Source: Halochromatium glycolicum (GTDB taxonomy: Bacteria; Pseudomonadota; Gammaproteobacteria; Chromatiales; Chromatiaceae). From it: a stretch of 64,000 bases of DNA. The notes under the pieces are model-generated. The model worked only from the letters and a program-made list of their open reading frames with translations, had not been told where the DNA came from and made no database searches. The position numbers were made by a program, and so were the translations under genes. The stretch covers positions 87,128 through 151,127 of the forward strand of contig NZ_NRSJ01000007.1 of NCBI RefSeq assembly GCF_016584085.1. Direction: 5' to 3'. This document shows, piece after piece, positions 55,795 to 63,260 of this stretch (its first letter is position 1; each line of letters starts with the position of its first letter).

Positions 55795-55911
55795 ATCGAT
55801 CATCTGGTCGATATCGCCACCCGCCTCGGCGAGTGTGATCGCCTGGTGACCTTCGATCCGGCGCCGACAGGCGCGACATCGCCAGCCCACCCCGGATTCG
55901 AGCTTGGATAA
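55795..55911 (+). pseudogene. PIN-domain toxin C-terminal remnant
   Basis: A start-less frame reads DHLVDIATRLGECDRLVTFD and ends GFELG-stop, resembling the last third of VapC-type toxins (D-x-L-x-x-x-A-x-x-x-GC-x-x-LVTFD). The upstream two-thirds is absent. Confidence 0.45.
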
Positions 55912-55936
55912 TCCGTTGACCCGATAGGTGCTTACT

Positions 55937-56155
55937 ATGCTCGTGCTGAATCCGGACCTCGAACAACGTTTGAACTCGACTGCAAAAACATTAGGCGTTT
56001 CCGCCCAAGACCTGCTGGATAAGGCCGTCAATGAGTATCTGCAGGACCTGCAGGATACGTGGACTGCCGAGGAGGTTTGTCGACAACTCGATTCTGGCGA
56101 GGAAGTGACAACGCCCTGGCCTGAGGTGGAAAAGCGCCTTGGCCTGGCAGATTGA
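55937..56155 (+). CDS. CcdA/ParD-like RHH antitoxin
   Basis: A 72-residue protein: MLVLNPDLEQRLNSTAKTLG is the RHH-type start, followed by an acidic tail. A ParE-like frame begins within its last codons, so it was an antitoxin whose toxin is now broken. Confidence 0.75.
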   Translation: MLVLNPDLEQRLNSTAKTLGVSAQDLLDKAVNEYLQDLQDTWTAEEVCRQLDSGEEVTTPWPEVEKRLGLAD

Positions 56156-56282
56156 GCTGACCAAACGGGCGCAACGCGATCTCGAGGGCTGGACGCTTGG
56201 CGCAAGCAGCCGTGGAGGCGATGCGCAAGGCGGGCTTGGTCGACTCGGCCAGCAAGGAAGCGTGCCGGTGATAACGCGCTGA
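56139..56282 (+). pseudogene. ParE-like toxin, truncated
   Basis: From a TTG overlapping the antitoxin gene, the frame reads AWQIELTKRAQRDLEGW, a typical ParE/RelE N-terminus, then loses similarity and stops after 47 codons. A deletion or frameshift after about 20 residues is likely. Confidence 0.6.
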
Positions 56283-56381
56283 AGACCGGGCAGGCGGTGC
56301 CGATGGGCAAGGGCGAGATCAACTACCCGGTGGGCCGCTGCACCGAGTTGGCCAAGCAAGCGAGCGACGAGAAGGCCGTGA

Positions 56382-56618
56382 CACCATCTGCTCTCGCCTG
56401 ATGAGGACATCGGCTATGCCTTTCATGCGCTGCTCAGCTCGGCCTTTGGTGAGTTGGCTCCCAAGCCGTTTCTTTATCTTGGCGCCCAGCAAGGAGTGCT
56501 TGCGTACACCGATCAGCTCGCCGAGACCCTGCATGAGCACGCGGTGCTGGCAACGCCGGACGTGGCGCAGGCGCTCGGTCTGGATGCCTTGATCATCGTT
56601 TCACCCATTACCCTGTGA
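56382..56618 (+). pseudogene. Cas6e/Cse3-like CRISPR endoribonuclease fragment
   Basis: A start-less frame reads HHLLSPDEDIGYAFHALLSS, AFGELAPKPFLYLGAQQG and VLATPDVAQALGLDAL before a stop. The pattern Y-ALHALL-x-x-FG-LAPKPF and the ADPAVAAALGL-like segment match my recollection of Cas6/Cse3-type proteins encoded in type I CRISPR loci. Only about 75 codons survive. A solitary type I-E-like repeat lies 270 bp downstream, which supports the reading. Confidence 0.5.
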
Positions 56619-56628
56619 CTTACTCAAC

Positions 56629-56652
56629 TTTTTCGATCTTACGATCGAAAAA
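56629..56652. terminator. AT-ended 10-bp stem-loop
   Basis: TTTTTCGATC-TTAC-GATCGAAAAA is a perfect stem whose outer arms are T5 and A5, so it can act as a bidirectional intrinsic terminator right after the Cas6e-like fragment. Confidence 0.55.
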
Positions 56653-56888
56653 TCAGTGATTTACGAAGCTTCTGGTAGAGCTGAAACAGCGGGTGGACGA
56701 ACCGATGATCAATGCCTCCGCAGGCAAACCGTCATCCCCGCGATGATCGACAAGATCAAACAGGTGGTTTGGCTGAAGCTTGTTGATGTCGATGGGTTGG
56801 GTCTAGCTCGAAGGTCGTTATAGGCGGGCTCTTTTACAATGTGATCGATTCGTCCGTTTTCTCTTGCAGCCTATGGGCTTAACTGCAA

Positions 56889-56917
56889 GGAATTCCCCCG
56901 CGCTAGCGGGGATAGGC
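56889..56917 (+). repeat. solitary type I-E-like CRISPR repeat
   Basis: A 29-nt sequence with core CCCCGC-GCTA-GCGGGG, preceded by GAATTC and followed by ATAGGCC. Type I-E repeats read G-x-x-TTCCCCGC...GCGGGGATAAACCG, so the match is close, with an extra C and a diverged end. No second repeat follows at spacer distance. The AT-richer 60 bp upstream could be an old leader. Confidence 0.5.
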
Positions 56918-56949
56918 CATCGTTCAAGAAACGCGGTCCGCTCGAGACC

Positions 56950-56976
56950 GGGTGCCGGGGCGGGGCCTCGGCACCC
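56950..56976. terminator. 8-bp stem-loop
   Basis: GGGTGCCG-N11-CGGCACCC, 29 bp before the end of the convergent pRiA4b-type gene. No T-run; possibly a terminator of that gene on the minus strand. Confidence 0.45.
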
Positions 56977-57004
56977 GCTGCGCCGATGTTTGCGCGGCCC
57001 CGGT

Positions 57005-57433
57005 TCACTCCTCGAGGTGTGGATACTGCTGCGGTCGCTCGCCCTGTTCGGCGATTAGCTGCGGGTACTCAACGCCGGGCGCGGGCTCGTAGGGCTTGTG
57101 CCGGGTGCGCGAGACCTGAAAGCGCCAGCTGTCGCCGAAGTCGAACAGGTAGAAGAGCCGCCGACCCTTCGGCAGCGGCAACAGCGACTCAATCGCGCGG
57201 CTCCCGAGCTCGCCGCCCGTCAGGTTCTCGTCGTTAAAACGGACGCGCTTGCGACTATAAGGGGTGCGGGCGATGTAGAAGTCGTAGAGATGGTCGTTGT
57301 CGAAACGTACCGCCCGTTGGATAGCCAGATGCAGGTCCTCCAGCGTCGATGCGGCGTCCAGCGCGATGGTCGCCTTCCACGGTGGGGGCATCTCGGGTGC
57401 CGGCAGCAGCTTGATGTCGAATGTCAAGATCAT
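57005..57433 (-). CDS. plasmid pRiA4b ORF-3-like protein
   Basis: A 142-residue protein with the family pattern LTFDIKLLPAPEMPPPWKATI, LEDLHLAIQRAVRFDNDHLYDF and FYLFDFGDSWRFQVSRTR, in part. Members occur on plasmids, in IS1096-type elements and in defence islands; function unknown. GAGG precedes the ATG. It closes the toxin-antitoxin and CRISPR-remnant island. Confidence 0.82.
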   Translation of the reverse strand: MILTFDIKLLPAPEMPPPWKATIALDAASTLEDLHLAIQRAVRFDNDHLYDFYIARTPYSRKRVRFNDENLTGGELGSRAIESLLPLPKGRRLFYLFDFGDSWRFQVSRTRHKPYEPAPGVEYPQLIAEQGERPQQYPHLEE

Positions 57434-57832
57434 GGTTTATGGCCTCTCCGGTGAGCAGATGGTGCAACTGGATGGTAGCTGTGGCGTCCCGAGCCCTGCA
57501 GAGGGCGGACCTGTCGCGCGGGCTTGGCGGAGGCGCCGGCCGTCACGCGGCTCGGGCCGAGGCGTCGACCGGCCCGCCGCCGCTGCCTCGTCGGCGGGAG
57601 TGCAAGCATCGAACAGGCGGCGGAACAACCAGAGCGGGGTAGGGCCGCGAGTATCAGCGACACTTGGGGCCGCGTCGCGAAGGTCGTGCATTTCGCGACC
57701 TCGAGCCCGTGATCCGCGACTTCGGCAACCTAACGAAAATTGAAACGCTGCGGAGCGGCACCGACCCTACAGATCTCAATGGCGCCTCTTTCGTGCCGCA
57801 ACTCCCGTTTACCGACCTCAGGCCGATCTCCG
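57434..57832. other. intergenic region upstream of prlC
   Basis: About 400 bp between divergent genes. I see no gene, RNA or clear repeat here. Confidence 0.5.
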
Positions 57833-59881
57833 ATGGACAACCCGCTACTCGACGCCCCCCCGCTTCCCGCCTTCAGCCGTATTCGCCCCGAGCATGTGGA
57901 GCCGGCCATCGACCGGCTGATCGCCGACGGTCGCGCGTTGGTTGCGGCGCTGACGGAAAATGCCGACCAGGTCACCTGGGAGAACTTCGTCGAGCCGCTC
58001 GAGGCCGAGGACGACCGGCTCTCGCGGGCCTGGTCGCCGGTCAGCCATCTCAATTCGGTGATGAACAGCGACGAGCTGCGGGCGGCCTACAACGCCTGTC
58101 TGCCGAAGCTGAGCGATTATGCCACCGAGGTCGGTCAGAACCCGGACCTCTATCGGGCCTACCAGCGGGTCTCGGAGCAGTCCGGACTGGACCCTGCCCA
58201 GCGCAAGATGCTCTCGAACACCTTGCGCGATCTGCACCTGGCCGGCGTCGATCTGCCCCTGGAAAAGAAGGCCCGCTATCGGGCGATCGCCCAGGAGCTG
58301 AGCCAGCTCACCAACAAGTTTGCCGAGAACGTGCTGGATGCCACCAACGCCTGGCATAAGCACCTCACCGACGAGTCTGCCCTCGCCGGTCTGCCGGACG
58401 CCGCCAAGGCCCTGGCCCGCCAGCACGCGAAGGAGCGGGAGCTGGACGGCTGGGTGCTGACCCTGGACTTTCCGTCGTTCGAGCCGGTCATGCGCTATGC
58501 CGACGACCGGGCCCTGCGCCGCGAGGTCTATGAGGCCTTCACCACCCGGGCCTCGGACCAGGGTCCAGATGCCGGTCGGTTCGACAATGGCGAGGTCATG
58601 GAACGCCTCCTGGCCCTGCGCCACGAGCAGGCGCAGCTCTTGGGCTTCTCGAATTTCGCCGAGCTGTCGTTGGCGCCGAAGATGGCGCGATCCACCGGCG
58701 AGGTCATGGCCTTCCTGAACGACCTGGCCGAGCACTCGGTCGACCGCGCCCGTGCCGAATTGGACGAGGTCAAGACCTACGCGCTCACCGAACATGGCTT
58801 CGACGACCTGCAGCCCTGGGACCTATCCTACTATTCCGAGAAGCTGCGCCAGCACCGCTACGCCATCAGCGACGAGGAGCTGAAACCCTACTTCCCGTTC
58901 GAGGGTGTCGTCTCCGGGATGTTCGCCGTTGCCGAACGGCTGTTCGATGTACGCATCGAGCGCGCCGAGACCGGCGCCGACGGCAGCCCGGTGGATCTCT
59001 GGCACCCGGACGTGCGCTTCTACCGGATCTTGGACGAGGCCGACCGGGTCCGGGCCGAGTTCTACCTCGATCCCTTCGCGCGGCGGCGCAAGCAGGGCGG
59101 GGCCTGGATGAACGGCGCCGTCAGCCGCATGCGCATGGCCGGGCATCGCCAGCACCCGGTGGCCCATCTGGTCTGCAACTTTACCCCGCCGGTGGATGGT
59201 CATCCGTCGCTGCTGACCCACCGCGAGGTCGAGACCCTGTTCCATGAGTTCGGCCACGGCCTGCATCATATGCTCACCCGGGTGGACTTTCCGCCCGTGG
59301 CGGGCATCCACGGCGTGCCCTGGGACGCGGTGGAGCTTCCGAGCCAGTTCCTGGAGAACTGGTGCTGGGAGCGGCAATCCCTGGACCTGTTCGCGGCCCA
59401 CCATGAGACCGGCGCGCGCATCCCGGACGACCTCTTCGAGCGCATGACCGCGGCCAAGAACTTCCAGTCCGCGATGCAGATGGTCCGACAGCTCGAATTC
59501 GCGCTGTTCGACTTCCGTCTGCACCTGGAATACGACCCGGCCGCGGGCGGGCAGGTCTACGAGGTCCTGGACCAGGTGCGCGACCAGGTCGCCGTGCTGA
59601 AGCCGCCGGCCGCGAACCGCTTCGCCCACGGTTTCTCGCACATCTTCGCCGGCGGCTACGCGGCCGGCTACTACAGCTATAAGTGGGCCGAGGTCCTGTC
59701 CGCCGACGCCTTCTCGCTGTTCGAGGAGCGCGGCATCTTCGACCCGCCCACCGGCCACGCCTTCCGCGAGCAGATCCTCGAGCGCGGCGGCTCTGCGGAG
59801 GCCATGGACCTCTACGTCGCCTTCCGCGGCCGCGAGCCCACCGTCGACGCCCTGCTGCGCCACTCCGGCATCGCCGCCTGA
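57833..59881 (+). CDS. prlC: oligopeptidase A (M3 family metallopeptidase)
   Basis: A 682-residue cytosolic zinc peptidase that degrades short peptides and cleaved signal peptides. The zinc motif is in LFHEFGHGLHHML (His-Glu-x-x-His near residue 471), with the third ligand Glu downstream in the segment SQFLENWCW. The family N-terminus NPLLDAPPLPAFSRIRPEHV fixes the start. Length equals E. coli OpdA. It lies 164 bp before a truncated nei. Confidence 0.95.
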   Translation: MDNPLLDAPPLPAFSRIRPEHVEPAIDRLIADGRALVAALTENADQVTWENFVEPLEAEDDRLSRAWSPVSHLNSVMNSDELRAAYNACLPKLSDYATEVGQNPDLYRAYQRVSEQSGLDPAQRKMLSNTLRDLHLAGVDLPLEKKARYRAIAQELSQLTNKFAENVLDATNAWHKHLTDESALAGLPDAAKALARQHAKERELDGWVLTLDFPSFEPVMRYADDRALRREVYEAFTTRASDQGPDAGRFDNGEVMERLLALRHEQAQLLGFSNFAELSLAPKMARSTGEVMAFLNDLAEHSVDRARAELDEVKTYALTEHGFDDLQPWDLSYYSEKLRQHRYAISDEELKPYFPFEGVVSGMFAVAERLFDVRIERAETGADGSPVDLWHPDVRFYRILDEADRVRAEFYLDPFARRRKQGGAWMNGAVSRMRMAGHRQHPVAHLVCNFTPPVDGHPSLLTHREVETLFHEFGHGLHHMLTRVDFPPVAGIHGVPWDAVELPSQFLENWCWERQSLDLFAAHHETGARIPDDLFERMTAAKNFQSAMQMVRQLEFALFDFRLHLEYDPAAGGQVYEVLDQVRDQVAVLKPPAANRFAHGFSHIFAGGYAAGYYSYKWAEVLSADAFSLFEERGIFDPPTGHAFREQILERGGSAEAMDLYVAFRGREPTVDALLRHSGIAA

Positions 59882-60044
59882 GGCCGCTGCACAGCCCGCG
59901 GCTCGCCAACAACCAACCGGCATCGCGCGTCGAAAGCGGGATCGGGATCGACACCGGGATCACCGGCTTTCTAGCCAGCTCCGATGCCGGGGGCTCGGTG
60001 CCACCCGGCGCGCGAGAGCGATGCCGCGGTATCGCCCTCACGTC

Positions 60045-60209
60045 ATGCCCGAAGGCCCTGAGATCCGCCGCGCCGCTGACCGCATCGCCAAGGCGATCGA
60101 CGGCCAGCGGCTCGCCGAGGTCCGCTTCGGCCTGCCGCGGTTGCGTCCGTCAGCCGCGATAGCGGATCATCGGCCCTGCGCGTTGGAGAGGGCATGCTGC
60201 TCGGCCTGA
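60045..60209 (+). pseudogene. nei: truncated endonuclease VIII (nei) N-terminus
   Basis: The frame begins MPEGPEIRRAADRIAKAIDG and continues QRLAEVRFGLPRL, the exact start of Nei/Fpg DNA glycosylases, including the catalytic Pro2 and Glu3. After about 42 residues similarity ends and the frame runs into the start of the EamA transporter gene. The rest, including the helix-two-turn-helix and zinc finger, is lost by deletion. Confidence 0.75.
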
Positions 60210-61126
60210 TCGGCGTGACCGCGTTCGGGCTTACGCTGCCGGCGACGCGCTTCGTCGTGCCCTATCTCGACCCGCTGTTCATCGGCCCGGGACGCGCCGC
60301 CCTCGCGGCCCTGTTCGCGGCCCTGATCTTGCTGCTGACCCGGCAGCGCTGGCCGAGCCGGCATCAGCTCATGCGACTGGCCCTGGTCGCGCTCTGCGTG
60401 GTCGTCGGCTTTCCGCTCTTCTCGGCCCTGGCCATGGAGCGGGTGCCGGCGGCCCACGGCGGCGTGGTGCTCGGAGTGCTGCCGCTTGCGACGGCGCTGG
60501 CCGGTCGGCTGATCGCCCACGAGCGGCCGTCCGCCGGGTTTTGGCTGGTCGCCGGGCTTGGGGCCGTGCTGGTGGTCGGCTATGCGGTCTCCGAGGGCCT
60601 CGGTCGGGTCGGCATGGGCGATCTGTCCCTGCTCGGGGCGCTGGTGGTCACCGCAGTCGGCTATGCCGCGGGCGGCCAGCTCTCCAAGACCCTGGGCGGC
60701 TGGCAGGTGATCTGCTGGGCGCTGGTGCTCGGGCTGCCGGTGGTGTTGCTGCCGGCCCTGATTTGGGCACCCATCTGGGCCGTCGACGGGCAGTTGGCCC
60801 TGGATTGGGGTCGGGCCGCAGCGATCCCGGCCCAGGTCTGGCTGGTGTTTCTCTATCTGGCCCTGGTCAGCCAGCTCATCGGGTTCTTCTTCTGGAACGC
60901 GGGCCTGGCCCTGGGCGGCATCGCCCGGGTCGGGCAGACCCAGCTCCTACAGCCCTTCATCACCATCGCCGCCTCGGCCTGGCTGCTGCACGAGTCCATC
61001 GACGGCAAGACCCTAATCGTCGCGGCCCTGGTGGTTGTCACCGTCGCCATCGGCCGGCGCATGTCGGTGGCCGTGCCGGACCCGCCGGAAGGTCCCGGAT
61101 GGGGTCGCCGCGACAACGGGCGATGA
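60194..61126 (+). CDS. EamA/DMT family transporter
   Basis: A 310-residue permease with about ten hydrophobic helices in two EamA repeats (for example FGLTLPATRFVVPYLDPLF; AGLGAVLVVGYAVSEGL; LYLALVSQLIGFFFWNAGL). Such proteins export metabolites or amino acids; the substrate is unknown. GGAGAGGG precedes the ATG. Its 5' end overlaps the out-of-frame tail of the nei remnant, so the deletion may have changed its promoter. Confidence 0.88.
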   Translation: MLLGLIGVTAFGLTLPATRFVVPYLDPLFIGPGRAALAALFAALILLLTRQRWPSRHQLMRLALVALCVVVGFPLFSALAMERVPAAHGGVVLGVLPLATALAGRLIAHERPSAGFWLVAGLGAVLVVGYAVSEGLGRVGMGDLSLLGALVVTAVGYAAGGQLSKTLGGWQVICWALVLGLPVVLLPALIWAPIWAVDGQLALDWGRAAAIPAQVWLVFLYLALVSQLIGFFFWNAGLALGGIARVGQTQLLQPFITIAASAWLLHESIDGKTLIVAALVVVTVAIGRRMSVAVPDPPEGPGWGRRDNGR

Positions 61127-61201
61127 CCTGGATCGGCGAATCCAGCGCGCCGACCATGTTACTGATCACCCATCCTTTACCGAAGCAACCGGAGCGCAAC
61201 C

Positions 61202-61477
61202 ATGTCCCCGAGAACCACCATCAGCATGCTTCTTGCTCTCACGACCTTGGGCCTCGTCTCCTGCGGCCAGCAGCAGCCGGCCGCGGAGATCGACCCGGCC
61301 CTCGGCAGGGCCTGCTTCGACGCGCACCTACCGACGTTGCCGCCCGGAAGCCAGTACGAGGGCATCGCGGGCGGCACGGCCGAGCGCATCCGGATTCGCT
61401 CGATGACGGGCACCCGCGTCGAGACCTTCGATTGCAGCCTTGGCGCGGAAGGCGAGGTCGAACCAATCGACAGTTGA
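61202..61477 (+). CDS. small lipoprotein
   Basis: A 91-residue protein with a lipoprotein signal: ISMLLALTTLGLVSCGQ, lipobox LVSC. The mature part has two more Cys (GRACFDAHLP; ETFDCSLG) that could form a disulfide. I recognise no family. It follows the EamA gene by 75 bp. Confidence 0.78.
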   Translation: MSPRTTISMLLALTTLGLVSCGQQQPAAEIDPALGRACFDAHLPTLPPGSQYEGIAGGTAERIRIRSMTGTRVETFDCSLGAEGEVEPIDS

Positions 61478-61623
61478 GCGCAGCTCTGGCGCCGGGACCG
61501 CCGGTCTTTCAGTAAGGAGAGGACTAAAATCGGCGCGCCCGGGTAGGGTCTCGCGACGCCCGCAGTGATGCACGGGTGCGGCGGTCGCGGAGGTTCAAGC
61601 TCCCGGGCGTCGCCGGGCGGCGC

Positions 61624-62724
61624 CTAAAAGACGGCATGCTCGCCACGCTCAACGGTGTCCGCGCCCTCGACGACACGGCGGTAGTATTCGAACAGGGTGT
61701 CCTGGCCGGTCTCCGGGGTGGCGTCGGCGTCGTAGCGGCCGGTGGCGGGATCGAGCACGAGCATCGATTCCGTGGCGTAGTAGTGGCCGATGCGGGCCAG
61801 TTCGGCCTTGACCGCCAAAGGCGGGATCACCTTGCCCGCGGCCCCCAAGGCCGCCGCGATGCTCTTGATTAGCGCCACGGGCACCTGTTTGAAGCGCGGC
61901 TCGCGACCGAGCAGGTCGAACAGAAACTCACCCTGCTCCAGGGGCGTGATGGCCGGCCCCGGGCCGCCGATGGGCAGGATCCGGTTCTGCAGCGTGGCGT
62001 CGTCCAGGCAATCGGCCAAGTAGCCCGCGAGGTCTCGATCGCTGATGGGCTTGCAGGCGGTGAGGCGACCATCGCCGAACAGCAGGTAAGGCTTGCCCTG
62101 GCGCACCCGTTCGATCTGTCCCGACAGGGACTTGAAGAAGGCCGTCGCGCGGACGATGGAGTAGGTCAGGCCCGAGTCCGTCAGGGCTGCCTCGAACGCG
62201 AGCTTGGCCTGTTGAAAGGCCAGTCTGGGCCGCTGCACGCAGATCGCTGACAGCAACACCATCTGCGTCGCCCCCGCCGCCTTGCCCTGCTGCAGCAGGC
62301 TCAGGTTCGCTTGGTGGTCGATGGCCCAGGCATCGCGGGGCTCGCCGGTCCGCGAGGCCAGGCAGGAGACGATGGCGTCGAAGCGCTCGTTGCGCAGGCC
62401 CTGCTCGCGCAACGACACCGGATCGGTGATCTCGCAGAAGCGCACCTCGACGCCTGCAGGTAAACCAACCCCGCGGACTTGATCGGCAGGTGCGCGATGC
62501 TTCGGCTCGGAGTTGGGCCGAGAAGCGGCCTGCTTGCCGGGACGGGGCCGAACGAGACAGACGACCTCATGCCCACGCGCCACGAGGGTGGCCACAGTGG
62601 CGCGCCCGATGGTGCCGGTGCCGCCGGCCATCAGGACGCGGCGAGGCCGCGGTGAAGTGAACTCGGACCGCGGGAGGTCGTTCTGGTTGCGTGGCGGTCC
62701 GTCGGATGGCGCGGGAGAACCCAT
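61624..62724 (-). CDS. bciA: divinyl (proto)chlorophyllide 8-vinyl-reductase BciA
   Basis: A 366-residue NADPH-dependent atypical SDR that reduces the C8 vinyl group during bacteriochlorophyll synthesis. Diagnostic stretches are RRVLMAGGTGTIGRATVATL, IVSCLASRTGEPRDAWAIDH, VLLSAICVQRPRLAFQQAKL, LFGDGRLTACKPISDRDLAG and ILPIGGPGPAITPLEQGE. It shows that the organism is phototrophic or descended from one. An Asn/Arg/Pro-rich insert near residues 60-85 is longer than usual. Its ATG overlaps the stop of the small gene upstream by one base. Confidence 0.92.
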   Translation of the reverse strand: MGSPAPSDGPPRNQNDLPRSEFTSPRPRRVLMAGGTGTIGRATVATLVARGHEVVCLVRPRPGKQAASRPNSEPKHRAPADQVRGVGLPAGVEVRFCEITDPVSLREQGLRNERFDAIVSCLASRTGEPRDAWAIDHQANLSLLQQGKAAGATQMVLLSAICVQRPRLAFQQAKLAFEAALTDSGLTYSIVRATAFFKSLSGQIERVRQGKPYLLFGDGRLTACKPISDRDLAGYLADCLDDATLQNRILPIGGPGPAITPLEQGEFLFDLLGREPRFKQVPVALIKSIAAALGAAGKVIPPLAVKAELARIGHYYATESMLVLDPATGRYDADATPETGQDTLFEYYRRVVEGADTVERGEHAVF

Positions 62725-62921
62725 TAGTCGCGATGCGCGGCGGGCCGCAGTTGTTCGGCGCCGGCAAGCTTCCCGACGAGTCGCCCCGGGTCGTGAATCA
62801 GGATCGGCAAGTGCTCAGGACAGGTCCATAGCGGTGCGCCCCGATACTCAAGTCGCATCAGCGGTACAAGGTCGGACCCGCGCTCGCAGGTCACACAGAA
62901 TGCCGCGTTGTCTTCGGACAT
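62724..62921 (-). CDS. small Cys/His-containing protein upstream of bciA
   Basis: A 65-residue protein: CVTCERGSDLVPLMRLEYRG, then APLWTCPEHLPILIHDP. Two Cys near the start and a Cys-Pro-Glu-His later could bind zinc or iron. GGAGGCGAG precedes the ATG. Its TAA overlaps the bciA ATG (TAATG), so the two are coupled. The family is not one I can name; a role in pigment synthesis is inference. Confidence 0.78.
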   Translation of the reverse strand: MSEDNAAFCVTCERGSDLVPLMRLEYRGAPLWTCPEHLPILIHDPGRLVGKLAGAEQLRPAAHRD

Positions 62922-63260
62922 CTCGCCTCCGTTTCTCAGTGTTGTGTCGCTCGCAAAGGCAAGCCGAGCCTTGGCGCGTTGCTCCAGCGTGCCGGGGAGA
63001 CACCGAGGGATCAATCGACCGGGCCGACTATCGGTCAGAGCCGGGCCATGCGGTCTCTCGTCTTCATCATGTGTGGCGGCTTGCGTCGCTGAACATGACG
63101 GGCCGCCATGGCCGGCATCGGAAATGCCCATTGCTCGCCAGTTTACCGTTCGCCGCTGGACAAACGCAGATTAACGCAAGAGAAGGTATACCCGGTCAGA
63201 TCCCCTCGGCTGCTGCCCGGATATGGGTGCCAGCGCGTTGCCAATGTGCTAATCGCCTGG
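62922..63260. other. intergenic region upstream of the bciA operon
   Basis: About 340 bp between the bciA operon promoter side and the IS66-type element. I found no gene. I looked for a TGT-N12-ACA site of the PpsR/CrtJ type and saw none. Confidence 0.5.

Noticed and set aside
56889..57000. A CRISPR array
   Set aside because: Only one repeat-like unit is present; no second copy occurs at 60-62 bp spacing on either side.
62922..63260. A PpsR/CrtJ or FNR site controlling bciA
   Set aside because: No TGT-N12-ACA or TTGAT-N4-ATCAA sequence was found by eye in the upstream region.
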